From: Burkholderiales bacterium 8X
GTDB lineage: Bacteria > Pseudomonadota > Gammaproteobacteria > Burkholderiales > Burkholderiaceae_C
Assembly (NCBI GenBank): GCA_902506565.1
Contig: LR732703.1
Coordinates: forward strand, 2,094,125-2,158,124
Reading direction: 5' to 3'
DNA length: 64,000 nucleotides
A model generated the notes under the pieces. The model was not told the DNA's origin. It saw only the letters and a list, made by a program, of their open reading frames with translations, and made no database searches. Below, one piece after another: positions 54,019 to 63,981 of the stretch (within the stretch, counting starts at the first letter, position 1; every line of letters begins with the position of its first letter). The position numbers were made by a program, and so were the translations under genes.

Positions 54019-55197
54019 ATGAGTTCAATCTTTCGCAGCTTCTGGATGGGTGGCTTCGAAGGCGCCGACCATGTCAACAGCCGCGGTATGCCGTTGTCGA
54101 TGAACGAGGCGACCTCGCACTGGAAGCTGCTCGAGGAAGACTACGCACGGCTGGAGCGCTTCGGCATCCGCACGGTTCGCGAGAGCGTCGGCTGGAGGGT
54201 CTTCGACCAGGACCCGGACGGCCCGGCCCGGCTGGCTCGCCAGGCTGCCATGGCGCAGCGGCACGGCCTCCAGGTCATCTGGACCTTGCATCACTACGGC
54301 TTGCCACCGGGCGTCGATTTCTTCGCAGACGACTTTGCTGCAAGCTTTGCCTCCTTCTGCGAGCGGGCTGCCCGCTGCATCCTGCCGTGGACCGACGGCC
54401 CGCCGATCTTCCAGCCGATCAACGAGATCTCGTTCCTGAGCTGGGCCGCCAGTTCGACCGATGCGATCCACCCGTATCGAGCGAGTTCTCCGACGCGCGG
54501 CTACGAATTGAAATGCAGGCTGGCGCAAGCGGCCGTGCGCGGCTGCGACGCTCTGTGGTCGATGGCGCCCGATGCACGCATGGTCCATACCGACCCGATC
54601 ATTCATGTCATACCGACGGACGGCTCGGGCCCGATCGGCTGCAGCGAAGCCGAGGACATCTCGACGAGCCAGTTCCAGGCCTGGGACATGATCGCCGGCC
54701 GCATCGAGCCTGCACTCGGCGGCCATCCTCGCTACCTCGACATCCTGGGCGCCAACTACTACCACGCCAACCAGTGGGAGCATCCGAGCAACGAGCGGCT
54801 GCACTGGCACCGAAACGATCCCCGGCGACGCGATCTCGCCGACATGCTCGGCGACCTGCAGGAGCGCTATGCGCGGCCGGTCTTCATCGCCGAGACCGGC
54901 CACGTGGGCGAAGGCCGTGCGGAATGGATCTCCGAAATCGCTTCGGCGGTCGATCGCTGCGGCGAGCGCGGGATGCCGATCGAAGGCGTCTGTCTTTACC
55001 CCATCGTCGATCGACACGACTGGGAAGACCCGTCGCACTGGCATCGCTGCGGCCTCTGGGATCTTCCCGGCGCGCCGGGCGATGCGCGGCGCATCCTGCA
55101 CGAGCCGATGGCGCACGCGATCGGCCAGGCCAATGGCGGGGGCAGGGGCAACCCCCGCGTCACTCTTCATCAACCCGACAGGCAGAACGCCCCATGA
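54019..55197 (+). CDS. TIM-barrel glycosidase, GH1/clan A beta-glucosidase-like
   Basis: A 392-residue protein with clan A glycoside-hydrolase features: MGGFEGADH opening, VRESVGWRVFDQDPDG, VIWTLHHYGLPPGVDFF, a likely acid/base Glu in PINEISFLS and a likely nucleophile Glu in IAETGHVGEG. No signal peptide is present, so it acts in the cytosol, or it is a glycosyltransferase-like transglycosidase. It is translationally coupled to the glycosyltransferase gene (ATGA overlap), suggesting a role in making or trimming the same glycan. Confidence 0.8.
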   Translation: MSSIFRSFWMGGFEGADHVNSRGMPLSMNEATSHWKLLEEDYARLERFGIRTVRESVGWRVFDQDPDGPARLARQAAMAQRHGLQVIWTLHHYGLPPGVDFFADDFAASFASFCERAARCILPWTDGPPIFQPINEISFLSWAASSTDAIHPYRASSPTRGYELKCRLAQAAVRGCDALWSMAPDARMVHTDPIIHVIPTDGSGPIGCSEAEDISTSQFQAWDMIAGRIEPALGGHPRYLDILGANYYHANQWEHPSNERLHWHRNDPRRRDLADMLGDLQERYARPVFIAETGHVGEGRAEWISEIASAVDRCGERGMPIEGVCLYPIVDRHDWEDPSHWHRCGLWDLPGAPGDARRILHEPMAHAIGQANGGGRGNPRVTLHQPDRQNAP

Positions 55198-56384
55198 TCC
55201 ACCTCATCGTCTTCTCGCATCTTCGCTGGGACTTCGTCTACCAGCGCCCGCAACACCTCTTGAGCCGGCTCGCCAGCCACTTCGAGGTGGTGGTCCTCGA
55301 AGAGCCCATTCCCCATGCAAAAGAAGATCGCCTGGAACGAATCGACCCGGCGCCGAACGTGCGCGTGCTCCGACCGCATCTCACCGGCGAGGCCCACGGT
55401 TTCCACGACGAGCACATCCCCAAGCTGCGGCAATTGCTCGAGGCCTACGTGGCCGAAGAAGCGATCGAGGACTACTGGACCTGGTACTACACGCCCATGG
55501 CGCTGCCCCTGGCCGCCGGGCTCGATCCGCTCGGCACGGTCTACGACTGCATGGACGAGCTGTCGGCTTTCAGGCATGCGCCCAAGCAGTTGCTGCAGCG
55601 CGAGAGCGCCTTGCTCAAGGAGGCCGACCTGGTCTTCACCGGCGGTGCGAGCCTCTACGAAGCCAAGTGCGGTCGACATCCGGATGTGCATTGCTTTCCG
55701 AGCAGCGTGGATGCGGCGCATTTCTCGCGCGCCGGGCGGCCGCTCCCGGCCAACGACGAAGAGCATCCCGCGCAAGCCCACGTCGGACGGCCGCGGCTCG
55801 GCTTCTTCGGCGTGATCGACGAACGCATCGACCTGGACCTGATCGCGGCCATCGCGGATGCACGGCCCGAATGGCAGCTCATCATGGTCGGCCCGGTCGT
55901 CAAGATCGATCCGGCTTCGTTGCCGCAACGGCAAAACATCCAATGGCTCGGCCAGCGCAGCTACGCCGAGCTGCCGGACCTGGTGGCCGGTTGGGATGTG
56001 TGCCTGCTGCCATTCGCGCTCAACGAATCCACCCGCTTCATCAGCCCCACCAAGACGCTCGAATACCTGGCGGCCGACCGCCCCGCGGTGAGCACGCCGA
56101 TCCACGACGTGGTGCGCGGCTACACGGGCGTGGTGTCGATCGCGGGCGACCACCAGGGTTTCATCGACGCCTGCCAGGCAGCGCTCGACCAGTCGCCCGA
56201 GGAACGGGCGCGAAGCTCGATGGCTCGCGCCGAGGTCGTGGCGGCGACTTCCTGGGATCGAACCGCAGCGTCGATGACGGCCTTGATGCGGGACGCCCAG
56301 GCGCGTCGCTCAGGCCGTCTCCTGCCCGGCGGACTGGGCTACCCAGAGCCGCTGGTACATGCCGCCCGCACGCTGCAGGCGTGA
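55194..56384 (+). CDS. Glycosyltransferase (GT4-like, GT-B fold)
   Basis: A 396-residue cytosolic glycosyltransferase. The N-terminal half opens HLIVFSHLRWDFVYQRPQHLLSRLA, and the C-terminal half has GFFGVIDERIDLDLI, IMVGPVVKIDP, YAELPDLVAGWDVCLLPF and the donor-binding ESTRFISPTKTLEYLAADRP. Donor and acceptor are unknown; the neighbouring UDP-galactopyranose mutase makes a galactofuranose-containing product possible (inference). The last 75 bases overlap the end of the convergent ABC transporter gene. Confidence 0.87.
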   Translation: MIHLIVFSHLRWDFVYQRPQHLLSRLASHFEVVVLEEPIPHAKEDRLERIDPAPNVRVLRPHLTGEAHGFHDEHIPKLRQLLEAYVAEEAIEDYWTWYYTPMALPLAAGLDPLGTVYDCMDELSAFRHAPKQLLQRESALLKEADLVFTGGASLYEAKCGRHPDVHCFPSSVDAAHFSRAGRPLPANDEEHPAQAHVGRPRLGFFGVIDERIDLDLIAAIADARPEWQLIMVGPVVKIDPASLPQRQNIQWLGQRSYAELPDLVAGWDVCLLPFALNESTRFISPTKTLEYLAADRPAVSTPIHDVVRGYTGVVSIAGDHQGFIDACQAALDQSPEERARSSMARAEVVAATSWDRTAASMTALMRDAQARRSGRLLPGGLGYPEPLVHAARTLQA

Positions 56385-58190
56385 CGGCGGGCCGTCCTCG
56401 ACGATGCGGCCGCGGTCCATCACGATGACCCGGTCGAACGCCGCCACCGTCGAGAGCCGATGCGCGACCGCGACCACGGTCCGGCCGCGCATCAGCCGGC
56501 CGAGCGCCATCTGGATCTTGCGCTCCGAGGCGCTGTCCAGCGCCGACGTGGCTTCGTCCATCAGCAGGATCGGCGCATCCTTGAGCATCGCCCGCGCGAT
56601 GCCCACGCGCTGGCGCTGGCCGCCCGACAACCAGGCGCCGCGTTCTCCGACGATGGTCTCGTAGCCCTGCGGCAGGTGGGCGATGAATTCCTTGCAATGC
56701 GCGCCGGCGGAGGCGCGATGCAGCGCTTCCTCGCTCGCATCCGGCCGGCCGTAGCGCAGGTTGTCCTCGATCGTCCGGTGCAGCAGCGAGATGTCCTGCG
56801 GCACCACCGCGATGGCGGCGCGCAGCGAATCCTGTCGCACCTCGCGGATGTCCTGATCGTCGATCGAGATGCGGCCGGACTGCACGTCGTGCAGCCGCTG
56901 GATCAGCGCGAGCAAGGTGGTCTTGCCGGAGCCCGACGGCCCGACGATGCCGAGCCGCTGCCCGGCCGGTACCTGCAGGTCGAAGTGCTCCAGCACCTGC
57001 GTGCCCTCGGGATACCGAAAGCCGACGTTCTCGAAACGGATGCTGCCGGCACCGGGCTCGAACTCGGCCGCGTCCGGCTTGTCGGCCGGGTTCTGCGGAA
57101 CCGCGATCACCTGCAGCATCTCGCGCACCACGCCCACCTGCTGCGAGGCCTCGACCAGCGACAGCGCCAGTTCGCGCGAGCCGAGCAGGATCCGGAAGGT
57201 GAGCGCGTTGACCACCACCACGTCGCCGGCGCTCCCCGTACCGTCCAGCCATTTCTGGATCGCCCAGATCATCATGGTGCCGGCCATGATCCAGAGGCAC
57301 AGGTCGTGCAGCACCCGCGCCTTTTCCAGATAGAGCCAGCTGCGCCGCTGGGCGGTGGCTTCACGATCGATCAACGCGCCGACCCGCTGGTACTCGCGCT
57401 CGCGGGCCGCGAATGCCTTCACGGTCCAGAGATTGCTGACCAGGTCGACCAGCTCGCCGGTGACCTTCGCGTTCTGTGTCGCGTATTCCTGGTGCAGCGG
57501 CCTTCCGCGCCGGCCGAAGGCGACGATGATGGTCGCGACGATCACCACGAACAGGCTCAAGGTCGCGGCCATCCAGGGGCTGATCGTCAGCAGCACGATC
57601 GCGGCGCCGATGAAGTCGACGCAAGGCGGCGCGATCTTCCAGGTGAGGGTGGCCACCAGGGCGCCGGCCGCACCCGCGGTGGCGGTGATGCGCCCGCCGA
57701 GCGCGCCCGAGCTGTTCCGGGTCACGTAGTCGGTCGAGTGGCCGCTCAGGTAGGCGAAGAGCCGCATTCGGACGTCGATGCCGACCGCGACCACCGTGTT
57801 GCAGCCGAGCCAGCCGCTCAGGCGCCAGAAGATGCTTTCGCCCGCCACGAGGCCGATGTAGAGCGCGAGCCAACCCCAGATGACGTTGCTGTGGCTGTCG
57901 TCCGCCATCGCATCGACGATGAGCTTGATGCCGTACTGCGCACCGACGCCGAACGATGCGGCCACGATGATGAGGGTCCAGAGGCCGGTGAAGTGGCCGG
58001 CGCGCTTGCGGGCGAGAGCCGCGAGCAGCCGCCCCGGGCTGCGCGGAAGCGGCTCGGCCATGGCTTCGCGTGCGGCGCTTCCGGCCGATGATCGCTCCGG
58101 TTCCGCCGCTTGCACCGGCGCCCTCTCGGGCATCCCGGCGGCGGCAGCGTTCGGCTGTCGCGGCAGGGACACGGCTTCAGGCGGCGACAC
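56310..58190 (-). CDS. ABC exporter with fused permease and ATPase domains
   Basis: A 626-residue MsbA/type I exporter half-transporter. A Pro/Ala-rich lead (1-60) precedes six membrane helices (about 65-345). The ATPase domain has GPSGSGKTTLLAL (Walker A), [28 protein letters not shown] (Walker B) and a switch His in AVAHRLST. It should work as a dimer, exporting a lipid-linked glycan or another amphiphile; the glycan-gene context favours the former. The GTG at 58190 overlaps the glf stop by 14 bases; ATG at 58061 is an alternative start. Confidence 0.88.
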   Translation of the reverse strand: MSPPEAVSLPRQPNAAAAGMPERAPVQAAEPERSSAGSAAREAMAEPLPRSPGRLLAALARKRAGHFTGLWTLIIVAASFGVGAQYGIKLIVDAMADDSHSNVIWGWLALYIGLVAGESIFWRLSGWLGCNTVVAVGIDVRMRLFAYLSGHSTDYVTRNSSGALGGRITATAGAAGALVATLTWKIAPPCVDFIGAAIVLLTISPWMAATLSLFVVIVATIIVAFGRRGRPLHQEYATQNAKVTGELVDLVSNLWTVKAFAAREREYQRVGALIDREATAQRRSWLYLEKARVLHDLCLWIMAGTMMIWAIQKWLDGTGSAGDVVVVNALTFRILLGSRELALSLVEASQQVGVVREMLQVIAVPQNPADKPDAAEFEPGAGSIRFENVGFRYPEGTQVLEHFDLQVPAGQRLGIVGPSGSGKTTLLALIQRLHDVQSGRISIDDQDIREVRQDSLRAAIAVVPQDISLLHRTIEDNLRYGRPDASEEALHRASAGAHCKEFIAHLPQGYETIVGERGAWLSGGQRQRVGIARAMLKDAPILLMDEATSALDSASERKIQMALGRLMRGRTVVAVAHRLSTVAAFDRVIVMDRGRIVEDGPPSRLQRAGGMYQRLWVAQSAGQETA

Positions 58191-59370
58191 GCCAGCCGCT
58201 GTCGCTGCTGCTTTCGCCCCGCGTCTGGCCCTCGCTGCTTCGGCTGCGCTCCGCCATTCGGGCGAACACCGCCAGGCTCTGCGCCACGACCTGGTCCATG
58301 TTGTAGTAGCGGTAGGTGCCGAGCCGTCCGGTGAACGTGACGGCGGGCGTGGCCTCCGCGAGCGCTTCGTAGCGCCGGTACAGCTCGGCGTTCTCGGGTG
58401 TCGGGATCGGGTAGTACGGGTCGCCCTCGGCCGACGGGTATTCGTGCGTAATGCTGGTCTTGGCGCAGACCTGCCCCGTCAGGTGCTTGTACTCGGTGAT
58501 GCGGGTCCATGGCACGTTCGGAGACGGATAGTTGACCACCGCCACCGGCTGGTAGTGCGGCTGATCGAAGCTCCGATGTTCGAAACGCAGCGACCGGTAC
58601 GGAAGCTTGCCGTAGCAGTGGCCGAAGTACTCGTCCACCGGACCGGTGTAGACCAGGTGCGAATACGCAACCCGCTCGCGCACTTCGGCGAAGTCGACCG
58701 AAGGCAGGAAGTCGATGTTCGGGTGCGCGATCATCCGCTCGAACATCCGGGTGTAGCCCTCCGCCGGCATCATCTGGAACTTGTCCTGGAAGTAGCGGTC
58801 GTCGGTCGTCGTGCGGGTCGGCACCCGCGCCGTCACCGCCTTGTCCAGCTGCGACGCGTCGATGCCCCATTGCTTGCGGGTGTAGCCCTCGAAAAATTTG
58901 CGGTAAAGGTCTTCTCCGACCTGGCTGATCACCACGTCGCGCGAGCTCTTGATCTCCAGCCCCGGCGTGGCCCGTTCGGCAAGGAATTCGGCCGCACCCG
59001 CCGAATCGAGGTCGAGGCCGTAGAGCTCGTTGATCGTGGTCAGGTTGATCGGTATCGGCAGCAGCTTGCCGTCGACCTGCGCCAGCACCCGATGCTCGTA
59101 CGGCCGCCAGTCGGTGAACTGCGACAGGTACTCCACCACCTTCGGCGCGTTGGTGTGAAAGATATGCGGTCCGTAGCGGTGCACCAGCACGCCGGCTTCG
59201 TCATGGAAGTCGAAGGCGTTGCCGCCGATGTGATCGCGCCGATCGATGACGAGGACGCGCTGGCCGAGTTGGCTGGCCAGGCGTTCCGCCAGGACCGAGC
59301 CTGCGAAACCACCGCCGACGACCAGGGTGTCGTAGGCGCGGTGTCGAAGCGAAGATGAATCGAAGGACAT
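58177..59370 (-). CDS. glf: UDP-galactopyranose mutase
   Basis: Flavoenzyme that interconverts UDP-galactopyranose and UDP-galactofuranose, giving the donor for galactofuranose in surface glycans. About 397 residues with an FAD-binding TLVVGGGFAGSVLAERLA and RRDHIGGNAFD, the UGM signatures HRYGPHIFHTN, PIPINLTTIN, KFFEGYTRKQWG and RVPTRTTTDDRYF, and the ending GRLGTYRYYNMDQVVAQSLA. Starts at 59412 (GTG), 59388 and 59370 are possible; the last is nearest the conserved FAD fold. Its stop overlaps the exporter start, forming an operon with it. Confidence 0.94.
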   Translation of the reverse strand: MSFDSSSLRHRAYDTLVVGGGFAGSVLAERLASQLGQRVLVIDRRDHIGGNAFDFHDEAGVLVHRYGPHIFHTNAPKVVEYLSQFTDWRPYEHRVLAQVDGKLLPIPINLTTINELYGLDLDSAGAAEFLAERATPGLEIKSSRDVVISQVGEDLYRKFFEGYTRKQWGIDASQLDKAVTARVPTRTTTDDRYFQDKFQMMPAEGYTRMFERMIAHPNIDFLPSVDFAEVRERVAYSHLVYTGPVDEYFGHCYGKLPYRSLRFEHRSFDQPHYQPVAVVNYPSPNVPWTRITEYKHLTGQVCAKTSITHEYPSAEGDPYYPIPTPENAELYRRYEALAEATPAVTFTGRLGTYRYYNMDQVVAQSLAVFARMAERSRSSEGQTRGESSSDSGWRVAA

Positions 59371-59441
59371 GAAAGAAGCCGGTGACATGGCGAAGCGCCA
59401 CGTCCTTCCCACGGCAAACGGCGTACCCGCTCCCGCGACAG

Positions 59442-60947
59442 CTAGCTCGCGGCCGGCAGCCGCCGCAGCGCGATCGCGATGTCGCGGCCGACCGCGCCGA
59501 CCTCGATCGAGAGCCTTCCGCCGGGATGTGCGTGTTCGGTGGCTTCGAGGATGCGGCCCTCGCGCGTGTCGAAACGTGTCACGCGATATCGGCCGGCGCA
59601 GAGGCCAGGCAAGGCGATCGACACCTGCACCGGGGCGAGTTCGCTGCGCAGCATGCCGCCCGGCGCGAGGCTTTCACGGCCGGAGCGCAGCAACCAGGCG
59701 ATCGCCTGCGTTTCGTCGCCGCAAGCGAACACCGCGAAGTAGGCCCCGGCGGCGAACACCTCCCCTTCCTGGTTGAGGTTGCGCCGCCCGAAGCCGGTCC
59801 AGTCCACCAGCGGCAGGAAGTCCGCCAACGCCTTCTGCGCCCGTCGCATGCCGCGGGTCAGCACGTGCGGATGCCGGTTCGGCCAGCGCATGCCGCCGCC
59901 GGCGCCGCCGCTTGCCAGGTGTGCCCACTGGATGTGGCGAAAGTACTCGTCGTCGAACGGTTCCGGCAGGGTGCGATGCAGGTCGATGAACGAATGGATC
60001 GGGCCATGCTCGGAGTCGAACACCGGCCGTTGGTCCCTCGTCTCGGCGAGCGCCTCGCGCATCAGCCGCCCGGCCGCGATGGCCGGCGCAACCGTGTCGC
60101 GCGGGTTGTCGATCGTGTCCTTTTCGTACAGATGGGTGTTGACGAAGTCGAGCCCGGGATGCCTGAACACCGGTTCGCAGAGGGCGGGCGAGCGCAGCAG
60201 CTCGGGTCCGAACACCGAGACGGTCTGCAGGTTGCCGCGGCCATGCACCCGTTGCTCCAGATCGCGAAGGAAGCGGGAGATGTCGGAAACGAAGTCGATG
60301 CAGGCGGCCGGATCGTCGCCGCCATGCGCCGGATGAAGTTCGTTCCACAGGTCCCAGGCGAACAGCGCCGGGCTCGCGCCCCAGCGCCGGGTCGCGAACT
60401 CGAAGCGGCGCTTGATCGCATCCCGGGTTTGCGGACACGTGATCAGCTGGCGCCGGTCGGCGGTCGGTCCGCCATTCACGCGGTTGTACGGATGGTGCCT
60501 CCAGTGCCGCCAGGTGAAGAAGGTGTCGAAGGGCGTCACGAGGAGCCGCATGCCCGTTTCTTCGCAAAGCCGGAAGAGGTCGTCCCAGAGCTGCACCATG
60601 TTGCGAGCGAAAGTGCCGGCCGGCCGTTCGAGAAAGCGATGGCGTCCCTGCGCGTACTCGAGCATCAGCCGGATGCAGGTCACGCCGCGATCGCGCAGGT
60701 CCTGCAGATGACGCCTGACGCCTTCGATGTCGCGGCGGCGAAAAAGCCCCTTCAGTTCCGGCCAGTCGATCGCGTCGTTGTGGCCGATCGGCGTCCAGGC
60801 CTCCCCGGTGCTGGTCACGAAGTAAGGCAGTCCCGGCCTGCATTCGATCCGCGCCAGTGGCGGGTGCGACAGGGCAGGGCGCGGGTCGGCGTCCCTGGTT
60901 TCCTCGCATCGTTCGGATTCTTCGGTCAGGGGACTCAACATGCACAT
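59442..60947 (-). CDS. Glycoside hydrolase, GH5-like (clan A) TIM barrel
   Basis: A 501-residue protein with a (beta/alpha)8 glycosidase core: TCIRLMLEYAQG, LLVTPFDTFFTWRHWRHHPYN (in part), acid/base Glu in WDLWNELHPAHG, FVNTHLYEKD, and likely nucleophile Glu in FDSEHGPIHSF. A C-terminal beta-rich domain of about 100 residues follows (FAAGAYFAVFACGDETQAIAW). It resembles cellulase/mannanase-like enzymes but lacks a signal peptide, so its substrate is presumably intracellular or it is exported otherwise. It lies 71 bases upstream of glf on the same strand; the four-gene group forms a glycan locus. Confidence 0.8.
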   Translation of the reverse strand: MCMLSPLTEESERCEETRDADPRPALSHPPLARIECRPGLPYFVTSTGEAWTPIGHNDAIDWPELKGLFRRRDIEGVRRHLQDLRDRGVTCIRLMLEYAQGRHRFLERPAGTFARNMVQLWDDLFRLCEETGMRLLVTPFDTFFTWRHWRHHPYNRVNGGPTADRRQLITCPQTRDAIKRRFEFATRRWGASPALFAWDLWNELHPAHGGDDPAACIDFVSDISRFLRDLEQRVHGRGNLQTVSVFGPELLRSPALCEPVFRHPGLDFVNTHLYEKDTIDNPRDTVAPAIAAGRLMREALAETRDQRPVFDSEHGPIHSFIDLHRTLPEPFDDEYFRHIQWAHLASGGAGGGMRWPNRHPHVLTRGMRRAQKALADFLPLVDWTGFGRRNLNQEGEVFAAGAYFAVFACGDETQAIAWLLRSGRESLAPGGMLRSELAPVQVSIALPGLCAGRYRVTRFDTREGRILEATEHAHPGGRLSIEVGAVGRDIAIALRRLPAAS

Positions 60948-61037
60948 GTCCGCTCGGGTGTTTCAATTGTTATAAAGCTCACTGGACCCCAGACTCGTTC
61001 GCGTAGGCAAGCACCCGCTGAAGGTGCCGGAAGACAC

Positions 61038-61982
61038 ATGACAGATCACATTCCCGTCATCGCCATCCATGGCGGTGCCGGCACCATCAACCGAGCCTCG
61101 CTCGACACGGCTGCCGAAGCCCGCTATCACGCGGCCCTGCACGACATCGTTTCTGCCGCGCAGGCCATGCTCCTCCAAGGTGCGAGCGCGCTCGACGCCT
61201 GTGGCAAGGCGGTCGAGCTGCTCGAGGACTGCCCGCTCTTCAATGCAGGCCATGGCGCGGTCTTCACCGACCAGGAAACCCACGAGCTCGATGCGGCCGT
61301 CATGAATGGCAGCGACCTGCGCGCGGGCGCGGTGGCCGGCGTCTCGCGGATCCGTCATCCGGTTCATGCCGCACGGGCGGTGATGGACGACGGCGCGCAT
61401 GTGCTGCTGGGCGGCGCCGGCGCCGAGGCTTTCGCGTTCCAGCGCGGGCTGGAGGCGGTCGATCCCTCGTTTTTCTCCACCGACTTCCGGCGCCAGCAAT
61501 TGCTGCGGGCCCGCGAGCAACATCGGGTGGCGCTCGACCATGACGGCTCGCCACTGGCCGAGGACAAGAAGTTCGGCACGGTGGGGGCGGTCGCGCTCGA
61601 CCTGCACGGCCATCTGGCCGCTGCCACTTCGACCGGCGGCATGACCAACAAGCGGGTCGGACGCATCGGCGACACGCCCTTGATCGGGGCAGGCACCTAC
61701 GCGGACGATCGCGGCGCCGCGGTGTCCTGTACCGGGAGCGGCGAGATGTTCATCCGCATCGCAGCCGCCTACGACATCACGGCCCGCATGCGCCATGCCG
61801 GCCAATCGCTACAGCAGGCCGCCGAAGCGGTGGTGATGGAGAGCCTGCCCGCCATCGGCGGAAGCGGCGGCCTGATCGCGGTCGATCGCGCGGGCAACCT
61901 CAGTCTCTGCTTCAATACCGAGGGCATGTACCGCGCCCATGCACGCGGCGGCGAGCTGCCGCAGACTGCGATCTTCCGCTAG
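61038..61982 (+). CDS. iaaA: Isoaspartyl peptidase/L-asparaginase (Ntn hydrolase)
   Basis: Cleaves isoaspartyl dipeptides and asparagine after self-cleavage into alpha and beta subunits. The 314 residues have IAIHGGAGTI, GHGAVFTDQETHELDAAVM and the autoprocessing site KFGTVGAVAL with nucleophile Thr181. STGGMTNKRVGRIGDTPLIG, then GTYAD, complete the substrate-binding part. Full length. It is followed by the gsi peptide importer, the same order as iaaA-gsiABCD in E. coli, where imported peptides feed the hydrolase. It is divergent from the GH5-like gene. Confidence 0.95.
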   Translation: MTDHIPVIAIHGGAGTINRASLDTAAEARYHAALHDIVSAAQAMLLQGASALDACGKAVELLEDCPLFNAGHGAVFTDQETHELDAAVMNGSDLRAGAVAGVSRIRHPVHAARAVMDDGAHVLLGGAGAEAFAFQRGLEAVDPSFFSTDFRRQQLLRAREQHRVALDHDGSPLAEDKKFGTVGAVALDLHGHLAAATSTGGMTNKRVGRIGDTPLIGAGTYADDRGAAVSCTGSGEMFIRIAAAYDITARMRHAGQSLQQAAEAVVMESLPAIGGSGGLIAVDRAGNLSLCFNTEGMYRAHARGGELPQTAIFR

Positions 61983-62030
61983 CGCACAGGCCGCGCCTTG
62001 CTCCCGTTCCATCTTGAAGCTGAAGAACCG

Positions 62031-63953
62031 ATGCCCGAACCCGTGATCGACCGAGCGCCCGACGACACATCGCGCCCGGTATCGAAAGACTCGATGGCCG
62101 AGAACCGCGTGCTGTCGGTCGAGCGCTTGACCGTGCGCTTCGCGACCTCCGAGCGCACGGTCGATGCGGTCCGCTCGCTCGGCTTCCATGTCGATCGGGG
62201 CGAGACGCTGGCCATCGTCGGCGAATCCGGCTCGGGCAAGTCGGTCACGTCCCTCGCGCTCATGCGGCTGGTCGAATACGGCGGCGGCCACATCACGGAC
62301 GGCCGGCTGCTTTTCAGGCGGCGCGACCAGCAGGTCATCGATCTGGCGCAGGCTTCCGACGCCACCATGCGCGGCGTGCGCGGCGCCGACATCGCGATGA
62401 TCTTCCAGGAGCCGATGACATCGCTGAACCCGGTCTTCACGGCCGGCGACCAGATCGCCGAGGCGATCGCCATCCACCAGCGCAAGAATCACGCCGCGGC
62501 GCGTGCCGAGGCGCTGCGCATGCTCGAACTGGTGCGGATTCCGGAGGCGCGCAGCGTGTTGCAGCGCTTCCCGCATCAGCTTTCGGGCGGCATGCGGCAG
62601 CGCGTGATGATCGCGATGGCGCTCTCGTGCCGGCCGTCGCTCCTGATTGCCGACGAGCCCACCACCGCGCTCGACGTCACCATCCAGGCGCAGATCCTGC
62701 AATTGATCCGCGAGCTGCAGCGCGAGATGCAGATGGGCGTCGTCTTCATCACGCACGACATGGGCGTGGTGGCCGAAGTGGCCGACCGCGTGCTGGTGAT
62801 GCGCCGCGGCGACAAGGTGGAAGAGGGCGAATCGACCCGGCTCTTCGCTGCGCCGCGCGAGCCCTACACCCGCGCGCTGCTGGCGGCGGTGCCGCATCTC
62901 GGTGCCATGACCGGCACCGACCGGCCGGCGCGCTTCGAACTTCTGCTTGCCGAGCCGGCGCCGCTCGATGCCAGGCCGACCGCCATTCCGGTCGATCCGG
63001 CTCCGCACGACACCGCGCGCTACGACCTGCCGCCGGTACTGCGCGTCAAGGATCTCGTCACCCGCTTCGAGATCCGCAGCGGCCTCCTGAGCCGGGTGAC
63101 CAGCGAGGTGCATGCGGTCGAGAAGATCAGCTTCGATCTCTACCCAGGCGAGACGCTCGCCCTGGTCGGCGAGTCGGGTTGCGGCAAGTCGACCACCGGC
63201 CGTTCGCTGCTGCGGCTGGTCGACAGCCAGCGCGGCAGCATCGAGTTCCAGGGCCGTAACATCCTCGACCTGCCGAGCGGCGAAGTGCAGCGGCTCCGGC
63301 GCGACATCCAGTTCATCTTCCAGGATCCGTTCGCTTCGCTCGACCCTCGGCTGACGGTCGGCTTCTCGATCATGGAGCCGCTCCTGGTCCACAAGATCGC
63401 GAGCGGCCGCCAAGCGCAGCAGCGGGTGCGTGCGCTGCTCGAGATGGTCGGCCTGCCGCCGGACCATGGAGAACGCTATCCGCACGAGTTCTCCGGCGGC
63501 CAGCGGCAACGGGTGGCCATCGCGCGTGCGCTGGCGCTCGAGCCGAAGGTGGTGGTCGCCGACGAATCGGTCTCGGCGCTCGACGTCTCGATCCAGGCGC
63601 AGATCGTCAACCTGATGCTCGACCTGCAGCGCGAGCTGGGCGTGTCCTTCCTCTTCATCTCGCACGACATGGCGGTGGTCGAGCGCATCAGCCACCGGGT
63701 CGCCGTGATGTATTTGGGGCAGATCGTCGAGATCGGCCCTCGCCGCGCGATCTTCGAGAATCCGCAGCATCCCTACACCCGCAAGCTGATGGCCGCGGTG
63801 CCGGTGGCCGACCCGACGCGGCGCGATCGAAACCGGCCGCTTCTCTCGGGCGAGATACCGAGCCCGGTCCGCCCGGTCGGCTACGAGCCCGACGTGCAGC
63901 CGCTGGTCGAGGTCGGCCCCGGGCATTTCGTGGCGCGCCATCCTGTCCAATGA
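62031..63953 (+). CDS. gsiA: GsiA-like glutathione/dipeptide ABC importer ATPase (two ABC domains)
   Basis: Cytosolic ATPase with two fused nucleotide-binding domains, 640 residues. Domain 1 has [16 protein letters not shown] and LLIADEP; domain 2 has [16 protein letters not shown] and VVVADES (Ser instead of the more common Pro). Both end in the oligopeptide-ATPase segment (EPYTRAL, HPYTRKL), and the C terminus has the long GsiA tail ([20 protein letters not shown]). Glutathione import is the role of E. coli GsiA; the exact substrate here is inferred from synteny. The ATG at 62031 is preferred to a TTG at 61998. Confidence 0.93.
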   Translation: MPEPVIDRAPDDTSRPVSKDSMAENRVLSVERLTVRFATSERTVDAVRSLGFHVDRGETLAIVGESGSGKSVTSLALMRLVEYGGGHITDGRLLFRRRDQQVIDLAQASDATMRGVRGADIAMIFQEPMTSLNPVFTAGDQIAEAIAIHQRKNHAAARAEALRMLELVRIPEARSVLQRFPHQLSGGMRQRVMIAMALSCRPSLLIADEPTTALDVTIQAQILQLIRELQREMQMGVVFITHDMGVVAEVADRVLVMRRGDKVEEGESTRLFAAPREPYTRALLAAVPHLGAMTGTDRPARFELLLAEPAPLDARPTAIPVDPAPHDTARYDLPPVLRVKDLVTRFEIRSGLLSRVTSEVHAVEKISFDLYPGETLALVGESGCGKSTTGRSLLRLVDSQRGSIEFQGRNILDLPSGEVQRLRRDIQFIFQDPFASLDPRLTVGFSIMEPLLVHKIASGRQAQQRVRALLEMVGLPPDHGERYPHEFSGGQRQRVAIARALALEPKVVVADESVSALDVSIQAQIVNLMLDLQRELGVSFLFISHDMAVVERISHRVAVMYLGQIVEIGPRRAIFENPQHPYTRKLMAAVPVADPTRRDRNRPLLSGEIPSPVRPVGYEPDVQPLVEVGPGHFVARHPVQ

Positions 63954-63981
63954 TCTTTCCATCCATCCCAAGGAGTCCTCG

